A DNA stretch of 64,000 nucleotides from JASLQO01 sp002327525 (GTDB taxonomy: Bacteria; Pseudomonadota; Gammaproteobacteria; Pseudomonadales; Azotimanducaceae): positions 62,001 through 126,000 of the forward strand of contig JASLQO010000009.1 of assembly GCA_030744435.1 (NCBI GenBank), given 5' to 3'. Both the position numbers and the translations under genes were made by a program. Below, one piece after another: positions 55,203 through 64,000 of the stretch; within the stretch, counting starts at the first letter, position 1, and every line of letters begins with the position of its first letter. The notes beneath the pieces are model-generated. The model saw only the letters and a list, made by a program, of their open reading frames with translations. It made no database searches and had not been told where the DNA came from.

Positions 55203-58157
55203 CTACATGGCCATGGTGTAGCGACCGTACCAGATACGACCGCGAGGATCGTGCTGGAAAGGATCGTACGCGCCGTCCACGTTCATCAGCGGCGGTTCTT
55301 CATCCGTGGCGTTCTTCACGCCAAGTGTGAAGCTGGAGCCTTCGCTCTGGAAACCGAATGCCGGCAGTTGCATGGTGAACTGCAGATCCAGCGTGGTCCA
55401 GTCGTCGATCTCCGGTGCGAAACCGATGTAGGAACCGCGCAGGGCACTCTGGTCGAGGTCGTCGTCGTAAGCGTCGATGTGACGCACGGTGGCGATGGCC
55501 GAGTACCGGTCTCTGGTCCAGGACAGCGATGCGCTCAGCTTGTACTCCGGCAAGGAGTGCCCTACCGAATTGGTGCGGTTGGTGCTGCCAACGCCATCGA
55601 TCTCGCGACCCTGCTGGTCGACGAGGTCGTAGTCGATGGTGTAGCTGCCGCTGAACGTGGCGCGGAAGAGGCCGAGATCGTCGCTATCCCAGTCGTAGCG
55701 AATAGTGGCATCGACACCCGTGGTCTCGAGGCTCTGTGCGTTGAGATAGGAAGCCTGGGTGCGCAGCAGACCGCCATCCTGGGCGCGGATTACTTTGTTC
55801 GGCAGACCCGGTCCGACGCTGTACACCTCGTTCAGCCCGTCACCGTTCTGATCCGACACGCCGCAAAGCGGACCGGCCAGCGGATCCGCGTTCAGCCCGT
55901 TGGGGCAGCGGGAAGCGTTGTCCTGGTTGATCAGGTCCTGGTGGCCCTCGCGCGTGATGATCTTGTCGTACTCGTAGTCGTAGTAGTCGACATCGACACT
56001 CAGGCCTTCCAGCGGCCCGTCGATGGGCGCCCAGGAGAAGCCAATGTTGAAGGTGGTGGCCTCCTCAGGCTGCAGATTCGAGTTGCCATCGGTCAGGGTT
56101 GGCCGGAAAGCGAGTCCGCCAGTGCCCGAGAATGGGTCGGTGGAATTCAGCAATGTGGTCTGTTGGCCTAACAACTGCAGCAGCGAACCCACCCGGAACG
56201 AGGTGCCCGCGGAAGCGCGCAGTGTCAGGCTGTCGGTGGGACGGAACATCAGGGTCGCTTTCGGATCTAAGGTGTCTGTGCTGATCTCGTCGAAATCCTC
56301 ATACCGGCCAGCAACCGTCAACTCCAGTCTGTCGGTAATCGGTACGAATACTTCCACGAACAGTGCGGTGGTGGTCAACTCTCCATCCCAGTCCTGCGCG
56401 CCGTACACGAACTTGAAGTTGTTGTCGTTCAGGATCTTGTCGTTGTCGACATTCGCCTCGTCCTTACGCCACTGGGCGCCGACTGCCAGTCCGACCGCGC
56501 CGTTGGCTGTTTCGAACAGATCCCCGGCGAACACGAAGTCGATAACCGTTTGTGTGAACTCGGTATCGGAGGCGATCTCACCAGCGATCCACTGGTACAA
56601 AGCGTCAGAGTTTTGATACCGCTGAGCTGCCTCGGCAACCGTTATCGAAGGGTCGGCAGCCCAGGGACTGGCATCCGAGGTATCCCAACGCGCGCCCGTG
56701 ACCGGGTCGAAGCGGGATGTGCCGAACGGATTGTAGTAGAAGCAGTTACCGGTGCCGAGGTTACCCGAACCGGGGACGCCGTTGAGCGGGTCGCAGTCCA
56801 CTCCGCCGAGGCCCGCGTAAGCGGCATCGGTATGGGAAGTAATGGTGTCAGACGGTGTCACCGCGGCGCTGTTGCGCTCAGAGCGTCCCACAGAGACATC
56901 CACAGTCCAGGCGTCCATGTCGATGGTCATGCCGCCGAACAGGCGATAGAACTGACGGTCGAACTTCGATTCGGTGTCCACCGGTCGGTCTGCCCAGGTA
57001 GAATCGTTGTGGCCGCCGAGTAGTCGCTGCAGGGCCAGATAAGGCACTGCAGCAATACCGCGTCGGGCGGCATCCAGCTGCAGGCCGAGGTTGTGATTCG
57101 GGATAACCGCGAAGCTCACATCGGGGAACAGGCTGTTGCCGCGGAAGATTTGGTTGTCCGAAAAACTCGCTTCGCCATAGATTTCCACGTTGTCAGTCAG
57201 CGCATAATTGGCTGTCGCGTGAACCTTGGTCTGTTCCTGTTCTGCCACCAGCTGGAAAAAGCTGGAGAAATCATAGATACACAGGCTCGGACCAAAGGTA
57301 CCGAGTACGCCTTTGGGTCCGTCGTCGACGGCCGCGAGATCGCAATCCGGGTCGGCTCCGCCACCAAAGGTGGTGGAACCCGGAGAAAAGAAACTGGGTG
57401 TCGAGGTGACTGGGGCGAGCGCCACGTAGCGGCCTGGCTGGCCGAATGTCGACAACCCGGATTCACCGTACGTTTCGTAGCGATCGCCGATGGCCAGCGG
57501 ATCGCGGCTCAGATAGCTTGCCGAGATCGTGACGTTGCCGCGGTCGCTGGAGATGCCGATGATCCCCTGAATCAGCATGTCGTCCTGCAACTTGGTCTCA
57601 TCATCGGTCGAGTAGTCGATCGAGAGCTCGGCACCTTCGAAATCTTGTCGGGTAATGAAGTTCACGACCCCCGCGATGGCGTCGGAACCGTACAGGGCGG
57701 AAGAACCGTCCTTGACGATCTCGACACGCTCGATGGCGATGTTCGGCACGATGCCCGACAGGTCCACATAGCCGTTACCGACGTTGTCGAAGTTGGTGGG
57801 CGTGTTGCGCTTGCCATTGATCAACACCAGGGTGGAACCGTTTCCGAGGTTTCTGAGGTTGATGTTTGTGTTGCCGTTAGAGCTGTCGCCGCCGTAGAAG
57901 GGCGTCGACTGGCTGATGTTGCCCGAGTTGTAGGTTAGGCTGTTGACGATGTCCTTGACATCAAACGCGCCCAGTTCGTCGATGTCGGCTTTGTCCACCA
58001 CAGACAGTGGTGACGGCGAATCGGCGGTCGAGCGCTTGAGATAGGATCCCGTGACCACTACTTCTTCGATTTCCGACTCCTCAGCATATGTCGCGAAAGG
58101 AAACGCGAAAAACGGAAGCAGGGCAGATAGCCGCAGAATGCGGCGGGCGATACTCAT
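55203..58157 (-). CDS. TonB-dependent receptor
   Basis: A 984-residue outer-membrane receptor. The signal peptide is IARRILRLSALLPFFAFPFATYAEE. EIEEVVVTGSYLKRSTADSPSPLSVVDKADIDELGAFDVKDIVNSL begins the plug domain, with NTNINLRNLGNGSTLVLINGKR and ERVEIVKDGSSALYGSDAIAGVVNFITRQDFEGAEL as its conserved later segments (to about residue 190). The remaining 790 residues form a 22-strand-type barrel, with DLTLRASAGTSFRVGSLLQLLG and LQPEEATTFNIGFSW as family-typical parts. TonB receptors import large or scarce substrates; the plug of this type is common in sterol- or glycan-using gammaproteobacteria, but the ligand cannot be read. The gene is monocistronic with its own terminator. Confidence 0.95.
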   Translation of the reverse strand: MSIARRILRLSALLPFFAFPFATYAEESEIEEVVVTGSYLKRSTADSPSPLSVVDKADIDELGAFDVKDIVNSLTYNSGNISQSTPFYGGDSSNGNTNINLRNLGNGSTLVLINGKRNTPTNFDNVGNGYVDLSGIVPNIAIERVEIVKDGSSALYGSDAIAGVVNFITRQDFEGAELSIDYSTDDETKLQDDMLIQGIIGISSDRGNVTISASYLSRDPLAIGDRYETYGESGLSTFGQPGRYVALAPVTSTPSFFSPGSTTFGGGADPDCDLAAVDDGPKGVLGTFGPSLCIYDFSSFFQLVAEQEQTKVHATANYALTDNVEIYGEASFSDNQIFRGNSLFPDVSFAVIPNHNLGLQLDAARRGIAAVPYLALQRLLGGHNDSTWADRPVDTESKFDRQFYRLFGGMTIDMDAWTVDVSVGRSERNSAAVTPSDTITSHTDAAYAGLGGVDCDPLNGVPGSGNLGTGNCFYYNPFGTSRFDPVTGARWDTSDASPWAADPSITVAEAAQRYQNSDALYQWIAGEIASDTEFTQTVIDFVFAGDLFETANGAVGLAVGAQWRKDEANVDNDKILNDNNFKFVYGAQDWDGELTTTALFVEVFVPITDRLELTVAGRYEDFDEISTDTLDPKATLMFRPTDSLTLRASAGTSFRVGSLLQLLGQQTTLLNSTDPFSGTGGLAFRPTLTDGNSNLQPEEATTFNIGFSWAPIDGPLEGLSVDVDYYDYEYDKIITREGHQDLINQDNASRCPNGLNADPLAGPLCGVSDQNGDGLNEVYSVGPGLPNKVIRAQDGGLLRTQASYLNAQSLETTGVDATIRYDWDSDDLGLFRATFSGSYTIDYDLVDQQGREIDGVGSTNRTNSVGHSLPEYKLSASLSWTRDRYSAIATVRHIDAYDDDLDQSALRGSYIGFAPEIDDWTTLDLQFTMQLPAFGFQSEGSSFTLGVKNATDEEPPLMNVDGAYDPFQHDPRGRIWYGRYTMAM

Positions 58158-58355
58158 CGTTGGATTTTCCCCGAGAAATTGTGACTCATAGAGCTATTAC
58201 TAAGCTTCTCTCCAAGCTCCGTGCCTAGCTCTCTCCAGAGTGGGTAGCCTCTCGTATACCACCTGCGTTTATGCGGCGGAATCGGAAACGACCTCAATTT
58301 CGAGGATTGTTCGTTTGAGGCGTAAAGTCAAGGTCCGTTGGGTGCTGGCGGTGCG

Positions 58356-58844
58356 TCAACGCAGGCGTTTGACGCGGGTTGATGCGCCTTTTTCGGTGGT
58401 GAGGATGTAGCCACCCAGGCGCGCCTTCTTGATGGTGACGGAATCGCCCTCGCGGATGGTCACGAAACGGTAGTTCGTCTGGGTCCAGACTTGTTCGTTG
58501 GCGAGATAGTAGATCGCCTCGCGCCGGGCGCGCTGGCTGATCTTCGTGATCGTCGTGCGTATCTCTTCGATCTGCGGGGGTCGTTCGGATGGTGGTGTGC
58601 GCCGGGCAACCTGCTCCTGGCCAAAATCCGCCTCCCGTGGCTTCTGTTCGGCAGGCGGTTGCGGTGCTTCAGGCGGGGTGGCGGGTGGTGCCGCGCCGCT
58701 TCGAGTGGACGCAAACCAGGTGTCGTAGCAGGCCAGGCGCGCATTGTCGTCCTCCATCGCGGCACAGCTCTCCGGAGTCACGGCCCCGGACGCACACGGA
58801 CAGAGCAGGCCGAACAACAGGATGCTTGGAATGTAGAGCCGCAA
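58356..58844 (-). CDS. Exported hypothetical protein
   Basis: A 162-residue protein. The signal peptide RLYIPSILLFGLLCPCASGAV is followed by TPESCAAMEDDNARLACYDTWFAS, a two-cysteine motif frequent at the N-terminus of small exported proteins of gammaproteobacteria. A proline-rich linker (about residues 52-88) leads to a beta-type C-terminal domain: EIRTTITKISQRARREAIYYLANEQVWTQTNYRFVTIREGDSVTIKKARLGGYILTTEKGASTRVKRLR. This terminal domain recurs in otherwise uncharacterised proteins. I cannot give a function. It stands alone downstream of the receptor promoter. Confidence 0.7.
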   Translation of the reverse strand: MRLYIPSILLFGLLCPCASGAVTPESCAAMEDDNARLACYDTWFASTRSGAAPPATPPEAPQPPAEQKPREADFGQEQVARRTPPSERPPQIEEIRTTITKISQRARREAIYYLANEQVWTQTNYRFVTIREGDSVTIKKARLGGYILTTEKGASTRVKRLR

Positions 58845-58961
58845 ATTCAGCCACCGATCTACAGAAAAGTGCGGGCCGAAAGTGTAACCGCATCCTCGGC
58901 AAGGTCATAATAGTTCAGGAGACGAGCAACAACGCTGTAATCGAGCCACAGGAGAAGAGAC

Positions 58962-59804
58962 ATGGCTTACGACTACGAACACATCGATGTGGTGGTGGGC
59001 GGACGCGTCGCAACGGTCACCATATCCAATCCACCCATCAACCTGATAACACCCGATCTGTATATGGAACTCATGGCCCTTTCCGCGGAGCTGAAGGCCG
59101 ATTCGGGTCTCACCGTGGTGATAGTGAAGAGTGCCGATCCCGACTTCTTCCTGGCACACTTCGATGTCGGCGCGATTCTGGAGTTTCCCACGGACACCGA
59201 AGCGGAGCGGGATGCTGAGCAACATCCCTATCATCTGATGTGTGAACGCTTCCGGACCATGGACAAGGTCACCATCGCGCAAATCGAGGGCCGGGTCGGT
59301 GGGGGCGGAAGTGAGTTGGCCGCCAGCATGGACATGCGTTTCGGTGTGAAGGGCAAGACCATCATCAACCAGATGGAGGTACCGCTCGGTATCCTGCCTG
59401 GCGGGACGGGTACGCAGCGTCTGCCGCGGCTTGTCGGACGTGGCCGCGCCATGGAGATCATTCTCGGCGGCGACGACCTGGATGCCGAAACCGCCGAACG
59501 CTGGGGTTACCTGAATCGGATCTTCGATCCGGGCGAGATCGACACGTTCGTCTCGGCGTTGGCACAGCGCATTGCATCGTTTCCCGTTGAAGCGGTACGT
59601 CTGGCGAAACAAGCCGTCGACGGTGCCGGCCAGCCGCTCGAAGAGGGTCTGCTCGATGAGGCCTATCTGTTCCAGCGACTATTGCGCACAGAGGGCGCCA
59701 AAGCCAACATGCGACGCTTTCTTGAGATCGGCGGCCATACCCGGGAAGGCGAACTGCGCGTCGGCGAACTGGGGGCGGAACTCGGCAAAGCGGGAACGAG
59801 CTAG
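58962..59804 (+). CDS. Enoyl-CoA hydratase/isomerase family protein
   Basis: A 280-residue crotonase-fold protein with CAGGAG upstream. VATVTISNPPINLITPDLYMELM opens it. LTVVIVKSADPDFFLAHFDVGAILE (about residue 47) takes the place of the first oxyanion strand, with DFFLAHFD rather than the usual AFSAGADL. TIAQIEGRVGGGGSELAASMDMRFGVKGKTIINQMEVPLGILPGGTGTQRLPRLVG (about 105-160) is well conserved, including a glutamate before VPLG. These changes suggest a subgroup with different substrate chemistry. It converges on the acyl-CoA synthetase gene and shares an unusual palindrome with it. Confidence 0.88.
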   Translation: MAYDYEHIDVVVGGRVATVTISNPPINLITPDLYMELMALSAELKADSGLTVVIVKSADPDFFLAHFDVGAILEFPTDTEAERDAEQHPYHLMCERFRTMDKVTIAQIEGRVGGGGSELAASMDMRFGVKGKTIINQMEVPLGILPGGTGTQRLPRLVGRGRAMEIILGGDDLDAETAERWGYLNRIFDPGEIDTFVSALAQRIASFPVEAVRLAKQAVDGAGQPLEEGLLDEAYLFQRLLRTEGAKANMRRFLEIGGHTREGELRVGELGAELGKAGTS

Positions 59805-59823
59805 GGAAACAGAGTTTCCCTAG
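59801..59823. terminator. Palindrome carrying both stop codons of convergent genes
   Basis: CTAGGGAAAC (59801-59810) and GTTTCCCTAG (59814-59823) are exact inverted copies around the loop AGA. The TAG of the crotonase gene (59802-59804) lies in the left arm and the TAG of the acyl-CoA synthetase gene (minus strand, 59822-59820) in the right arm. The hairpin can form in both transcripts and is probably a compact bidirectional terminator, though no T-run follows. Confidence 0.7.
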
Positions 59824-61373
59824 ACGATCTTGGATCCGCTTTTACCCCAGTAGGCATCCTTGATCAGCCGCTTGTAGAGCTTGCCGGTAGGCAGACGCGG
59901 CAGTTCGTCCATGAAATCCAGACTGCGCGGGCACTTGTAGTGCGCGATGTGCTTGCGGGCGTAGGCGAGTAATTCCTCGGCGAGCTGATCGTCGCGTTCT
60001 ATCCCGGTTACCACCTGCACCACGGCCTTCACCTCCTCTCCCATTTCCTCGTTGGGTACGCCGATCACGGCCACGTCGGCGACTTTGTCGTGCATGATCA
60101 GGGCATCCTCGATCTCCTGCGGGTAGATGTTCACTCCGCCACTGATGATCATGAAGGTGGTGCGATCGGTCAGGTACAGAAATCCGTCATCGTCGACGTA
60201 ACCAACATCACCGAGAGCGGTCCAGTTGCAATGCTCCGGATGCTGCGCATCTTTGGTCTTCTCCGGATCCTTCAGATACTCGAAGTTCATTTCCGGCAGC
60301 TCGAAGTACACGATGCCCGATTCGCCGTTCGCCAGTTCGCTGCCCTGTTCGTCGCAGATGTGGATGACGCCCAGGATGGGGCGACCGACGGTGCTTGGAT
60401 GTGACAGCCACTCCTGCGGGTCGCAGTGTGTGAAGCCGTTCAGCTCCGTGCCGCCGTAGTACTCGTAGAGGATCGGCCCCCACCAGTCGAACATCTGCTG
60501 TTTGATACCGGCGGGACAGGGGGCCGCGGCATGGATCGCTACCTTGTGCGATGTCAGGTCGAACCCGGAACGTGCTTCCTCGGGCAGCTTGAGCATTCGA
60601 GAGAACATCGTAGGAACCCATTGGCTGTGGGTGACCTGGTGATCCTGAATCGCTTGCAAGGCGCCGATCTCATCGAACCGCGGCATCATCACCACAGTGC
60701 CGCCCAGCGCCTGGGTGCCGCTGCAGAATCCGATGGGTGCCGAGTGGTACAGGGGCGCCGGAGACAGGTACACGGTGTCCTCGGAGAAGCCCCAGAGCAT
60801 GTTCTGCAGTGCACCGACCGGTCCCGCATCCTCGTAGATCTTGTTTTCGGGACGTGGCCGCAGGATGCCCTTGGGGCGGCCGGTGGTACCAGAGCTGTAT
60901 AGCATCAGAGTACCAGCCGGTTCGTCCGCGAGGTTTTCAGCCGGGTAGAGCGCGATGGCTTCCTCGTAGGACTCATAGCCCGACACCGTGCCATCCACCA
61001 TCAACCAGGTGTGGCAGTTGGGAGCGAAAGTCGGTAACTGTTCGGCAATCTCGGCGAGATGCTTCGATGCCACCAGAATGCTGGATTCGCTGTTGTCGAG
61101 GATATAGCCGGCTTCCTCGTCGGTGAGATAACAATTGATGGTGGTGAGAAAGAGTCCCGAGCGAAAGGCTGCCCACACTACTTCGAAGTAACGCAGATTG
61201 TTCTCCATGAAGATGGAGACGTGATCACCTGGGCGCAGACCCTTATCCCACATGAGTTGGGCCAGTTGATTGGAACGGTCGTTGAGTTCTGCGTAGGTGA
61301 CCGTTTTGCCCGTGACAGCGTGAATCACGGCGGGTTTGTCCGGGCATTCGATGCCCCACTTACCTGGGTACAT
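59820..61373 (-). CDS. Acyl-CoA synthetase (AMP-binding family)
   Basis: A 517-residue adenylate-forming enzyme. The P-loop-like motif is GTLMLYSSGTTGRPKGILRP (about residue 160). PLYHSAPIGFCSGTQALGGTVVMMPRFDE follows, then LYEYYGGTELNGFTHCDPQEW (about 300), WTALGDVGYVDDDGFLYLTDRTTFMIISGGVNIYPQEIEDAL (about 395) with the A8 hinge, and the catalytic lysine in LPRLPTGKLYKRLIKDAYW near the C-terminus. It would convert a carboxylic acid, ATP and CoA to an acyl-CoA, the entry step for the dehydrogenase and crotonase enzymes of the window. The luciferase-like gene 36 bases upstream is in the same transcript. Confidence 0.93.
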   Translation of the reverse strand: MYPGKWGIECPDKPAVIHAVTGKTVTYAELNDRSNQLAQLMWDKGLRPGDHVSIFMENNLRYFEVVWAAFRSGLFLTTINCYLTDEEAGYILDNSESSILVASKHLAEIAEQLPTFAPNCHTWLMVDGTVSGYESYEEAIALYPAENLADEPAGTLMLYSSGTTGRPKGILRPRPENKIYEDAGPVGALQNMLWGFSEDTVYLSPAPLYHSAPIGFCSGTQALGGTVVMMPRFDEIGALQAIQDHQVTHSQWVPTMFSRMLKLPEEARSGFDLTSHKVAIHAAAPCPAGIKQQMFDWWGPILYEYYGGTELNGFTHCDPQEWLSHPSTVGRPILGVIHICDEQGSELANGESGIVYFELPEMNFEYLKDPEKTKDAQHPEHCNWTALGDVGYVDDDGFLYLTDRTTFMIISGGVNIYPQEIEDALIMHDKVADVAVIGVPNEEMGEEVKAVVQVVTGIERDDQLAEELLAYARKHIAHYKCPRSLDFMDELPRLPTGKLYKRLIKDAYWGKSGSKIV

Positions 61374-61409
61374 GTTTGCTCCTCAGTCTGTTGCCGGTGC
61401 TCGGTGGTT

Positions 61410-62450
61410 TCACACCGGCTCTGTATTCAAGCGCGCACACTCCGCCATGAAACGGATGGCTTCCTCGTTGCCGGATATGGTCAGGCCGGTGACACCACAG
61501 TCTTCCCAGTCGCGAAAACGACGTGCAATTCGTGCCCTAGGGCCTACCAGCGCCCCCTGATCGACGAATTCGTCCGGGACCGCCGCTACGGCCTCGTCCT
61601 TGCGTCTGGCTAGAAACAGTTCCTGGATACGGTCGGCCGCCTCGGCAAAACCTCTGCGGACCATCATTTCCTTGTGGAAGTTCTTGTTTTTGTGGCCCAT
61701 GCCGCCCACGTACAACGCGATGTTGGGTTTCAGCCGATCGAGTGCGGACTGGACATCGTCGGTGAGGTGTACCTGGGTCATCGTCTGGCTTTCGAACTGA
61801 TCTCGGGTCCTGCCCGCGCGCGCGAGCCCCGTGTCGATCCAGTCCTGATAGAGGTGCGCCGACTCCGGAACGTATCCCAGGGGCAGCCAGCCGTCGGCGA
61901 TCTCGGCGGTGAGTTTGACCGTGGATTCCATGCCCGTGCCGAGCCAGATGGGGATGTCGGGATTCATGTGCAGAATGGACTTTAACGGCTTACCCACACC
62001 GAGCGCGCCGGCATCCGTGTATGGCAGGCTGATCTCTTTCCCATCGTGCACCACCGGCTCCTCACGCGCGAGGATTTTCTTCATGATGGTGACGTAGTCT
62101 TTGATGCGGTAGTAGGGACGCCCCCAGGGCTGGCCGTACCAGCCCTCGACGATCTGCGGCCCGGAAACGCCAATGCCGCAGATGGCGCGATTGCCTCCGG
62201 CGAGGGCGTCGAGCGTCGCGAAAGCCATGGCCGCATTGGCGGGGGTGCGTCCGGCCAGCTGGATGACCGCCGTGCCGAGGCGGATGCGCTGCGTGTGAGC
62301 CGCGATGTAGGCCAGCGGTGTGATGGCGTCGGAGCCATAGGCCTCGGCCGTCCACACCGAGTCGTAGCCGAGCTGCTCGGCCAACTGCACGTTTTCGAGC
62401 GGTATGTTCAGCTCGGCGCCGGAGTAACCCAGCATGAGACCGAGTTTCAT
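61410..62450 (-). CDS. LLM-class (luciferase-like) F420-type oxidoreductase
   Basis: A 346-residue TIM-barrel enzyme. KLGLMLGYSGAELNIPLENVQLAEQLGYDSVWTAEAYGSDAITPLAYIAAHTQRIRLGTAV (residues 2-62) is typical of F420-dependent members of the family. GGNRAICGIGVSGPQIVEGWYGQPWGRPYYRIKDYVTIMKKIL and IPIWLGTGMESTVKLTAEIADGWLPLGYVPE follow. Whether this organism makes F420 cannot be judged from the window; FMN is the alternative. It probably reduces or oxidises an intermediate of the pathway served by the acyl-CoA synthetase downstream. Confidence 0.9.
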   Translation of the reverse strand: MKLGLMLGYSGAELNIPLENVQLAEQLGYDSVWTAEAYGSDAITPLAYIAAHTQRIRLGTAVIQLAGRTPANAAMAFATLDALAGGNRAICGIGVSGPQIVEGWYGQPWGRPYYRIKDYVTIMKKILAREEPVVHDGKEISLPYTDAGALGVGKPLKSILHMNPDIPIWLGTGMESTVKLTAEIADGWLPLGYVPESAHLYQDWIDTGLARAGRTRDQFESQTMTQVHLTDDVQSALDRLKPNIALYVGGMGHKNKNFHKEMMVRRGFAEAADRIQELFLARRKDEAVAAVPDEFVDQGALVGPRARIARRFRDWEDCGVTGLTISGNEEAIRFMAECARLNTEPV

Positions 62451-62510
62451 TGTTTCCCCCTTCTGATGGTCAGCTCCCCGAGGATGCGTGGTGTCCTGTC
62501 TTTTTTTACT

Positions 62511-64000
62511 TCACTCGGCGAGGATGCGCAACGCCTGGTCGGTGGTGGTGAACACGCGGCCGGAGAGCGCTTCGGGCAGGTTGCCCGATTCCAGCTGGAG
62601 CATCACGCGTGTCTTGACTTCGGCCAGGTGCAGCGACAAACCCACCTGCGCGAGGTTTTGGTTGAATCGTGTGAGCATCTCGATGCCGCTCACGTCCACC
62701 AGATTGATTCCGGAGAAAACCAGCAGTACGTGGCGGGTTTGCGGTCGTCTGCGGACGATTCTCTGCAGCTTGTTTTCGATGTAGTTGACGTTGGCGAAAT
62801 ACAGATTCTCATCGATGCGGATGGCGGCGATGTCATCGCGCGTCTGTACGTCGTGGCGGCTGACGGAGCGAAACTGCTCGCTATCGGCGACCCGTCCAAC
62901 GAGTGCCAGATAGGGTTTGCCGGAGCGGCGTATGAAAAACGCGATGGACACCAGAACTCCGAGGATCAGCCCCGTTTCGACGTCGAACAACAGCACAGAA
63001 GACAGAGTGACGATCTCCGTGTAGGCATCCTGGCGCGAAATACGCCAGTGGCGTCTGATACTGCGCAATTCCACCAGTCCGGTGACGGACACCATCACGA
63101 TCGCGGCAAGTGTGGCCTGGGGCAGTTTCGAGAACAGTGGTGTGAAGAACAACACCGTTAGCAGGATGACGGCCATGCAGACCAGTGCGCTGACGGGTGT
63201 TCGGGCGCCGGCGTCCACGTTCAGACTTGAGCGCGAAAAGCTCCCTGCCACCGGGTATGCACCGGTGAAGGCGGCGCCGATGTTGGCGGCACCCAGCGCA
63301 ATCAACTCTTGATTGCTGTTGAGTCGAGAAGCCTGACGGCTGGCAATGGAGGTGCCTACCGAATAGCTCTCGACGTATGCCACCAGTGCGATCATTGCAG
63401 AGGCGGGTACGAGTTCCTGCCACATTTCCCAGTTGAAAGGGGGGATAGTGAGCGCAGGAAGTCCGGCCTTAATCTCACCCACGGTCGCTATACCGTGAGA
63501 TGCGTCGAGTCCGGTCAGTGAAACGATGAGGGTTGTGACGATCACGGCAAAGATGGGTCCCGTGCGGCTCCAAGGAGACTGACGCGAAATGCGCGGTGTG
63601 AATCGCCTGATCACCCGCACGGCGTAGCGTCGCACTAACCAGAGTATGAGGAGAGTGAGAACGGCCAGGGCGATGGTTGCACCGTTGTAGCCTCGCCAGC
63701 TTTGTGAGAGCTGGTAGAGCGTCTGAAATACATTGCCGGGCTCAATGCTACCGATACCGTGGAATGCAGGCAGCTGGCTGATGATGATCAGAAGAGCGGC
63801 AGCATTGATGAATCCGGTGATGACGGGGTGGCTAAGCAGATTGACGATGCCGCCCATCTGCGTGAGCCGCAGTAACCACAGGAACAGGCCTGCTTCCAGG
63901 CTAAGGACAGTGGCGATGCCGAGATGTGACTCTTCATAGCGCGGTGCGTGCTCCGCGATCGTCGCGGCCACCATGAGTGCGGCTACGGCAACGGGGCCCA
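62511..64000 (-). CDS. SulP family anion transporter, N-terminus outside the window
   Basis: At least 495 residues; the frame remains open to the right edge, where GPVAVAALMVAATIAEHA corresponds to the conserved SulP segment before helix 3. Further transmembrane segments include LLSHPVITGFINAAALLIIISQL, SMIALVAYVESYSVGTSIASRQ in the family pattern, and NIGAAFTGAYPVAGSFSRSSLNVDAGARTPVSALV. A C-terminal STAS domain starts at about 62900 (AIRIDENLYFANVNYIENKL, then LLVFSGINLVDVSGIEMLTRF with the serine site). SulP proteins carry sulfate, bicarbonate or dicarboxylates; the substrate is undetermined. Confidence 0.92.
   Translation of the reverse strand, partial: GPVAVAALMVAATIAEHAPRYEESHLGIATVLSLEAGLFLWLLRLTQMGGIVNLLSHPVITGFINAAALLIIISQLPAFHGIGSIEPGNVFQTLYQLSQSWRGYNGATIALAVLTLLILWLVRRYAVRVIRRFTPRISRQSPWSRTGPIFAVIVTTLIVSLTGLDASHGIATVGEIKAGLPALTIPPFNWEMWQELVPASAMIALVAYVESYSVGTSIASRQASRLNSNQELIALGAANIGAAFTGAYPVAGSFSRSSLNVDAGARTPVSALVCMAVILLTVLFFTPLFSKLPQATLAAIVMVSVTGLVELRSIRRHWRISRQDAYTEIVTLSSVLLFDVETGLILGVLVSIAFFIRRSGKPYLALVGRVADSEQFRSVSRHDVQTRDDIAAIRIDENLYFANVNYIENKLQRIVRRRPQTRHVLLVFSGINLVDVSGIEMLTRFNQNLAQVGLSLHLAEVKTRVMLQLESGNLPEALSGRVFTTTDQALRILAE

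Noticed and set aside
54981..57938. Long plus-strand ORFs opposite the TonB receptor
   Set aside because: They are mirror frames of a 984-residue receptor with signal peptide, plug and barrel motifs.
1..64000. tRNA, rRNA, CRISPR, prophage, insertion sequence or integron
   Set aside because: No cloverleaf, rRNA segment, regular spaced repeat, transposase, integrase or attachment-site pattern was seen on either strand by eye.

Overview
The window looks like a chromosomal segment of an aerobic, GC-rich gammaproteobacterium, possibly a marine or lipid-degrading lineage (inference). The support is the cmoA-cmoB pair, ppk and ppx, an Smr protein, a SirB2 protein, an OmpR/EnvZ-type two-component system, a large TonB-dependent receptor and RND/MFP efflux genes. 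I see no rRNA, tRNA, CRISPR array, phage gene, insertion sequence or integrase. Gene density is high, with no gene-free stretch above 300 bases, and many neighbours overlap by 1 to 4 bases.

Layout. 0-7 kb: a NorQ/NorD-type AAA+/VWA pair, an esterase, a GST-ABM pair, two decayed genes back to back (3.1-4.4 kb), and a sodium:solute symporter coupled to an exported propeller-like protein. 7-15 kb: an amino-acid permease, an aldehyde dehydrogenase of the coniferyl-aldehyde type, an RND efflux operon and an Smr protein. 15-25 kb: a cmoA-cmoB-led operon ending in an acyl-CoA dehydrogenase and a frameshifted lipoprotein gene, then convergent ppk/ppx and an M48 peptidase-LemA pair. 25-38 kb: acyl-CoA dehydrogenases, an enoyl-CoA hydratase, a luciferase-like oxidoreductase, a flavin reductase, a MATE pump, an Fpg-type glycosylase, a CinA-like/nucleotidyltransferase fusion, an AGCS symporter, an SMP-30 protein and a thiolase. 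38-45 kb: the two-component system, a frameshifted mscS, an internally deleted ompA-like gene, a crotonase, a MaoC-type dehydratase pair and an SDR. 45-55 kb: a TPR protein, an esterase, a ClpP paralogue, a nonsense-interrupted exported protein, a crotonase, an FAD oxidoreductase and a six-gene operon (M20 hydrolase, kinase-like protein, ChaC-like cyclotransferase, acyl-CoA dehydrogenase, two small proteins). 55-64 kb: a TonB receptor with a clear terminator, a crotonase, an acyl-CoA synthetase, a second luciferase-like oxidoreductase and a SulP transporter that runs off the end.

Common theme. Four acyl-CoA dehydrogenases (one broken), four crotonases, a thiolase, an acyl-CoA ligase, a MaoC pair, an SDR, two luciferase-like oxidoreductases, several esterases and a TonB receptor point to catabolism of fatty-acyl, steroid-like or aromatic carboxylic substrates. 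The substrate cannot be read from sequence.

The most striking observation is the number of broken genes: an ATP-grasp remnant, a radical SAM gene with an internal deletion and a frameshift, a frameshifted DUF4156 lipoprotein, an acyl-CoA dehydrogenase with an in-frame TGA, a frameshifted mscS, an ompA-like gene lacking its middle, and an exported protein with an in-frame TAG. Single-base lesions could be assembly errors; the deletions cannot easily be. I did not find a convincing new defence or mobile system.
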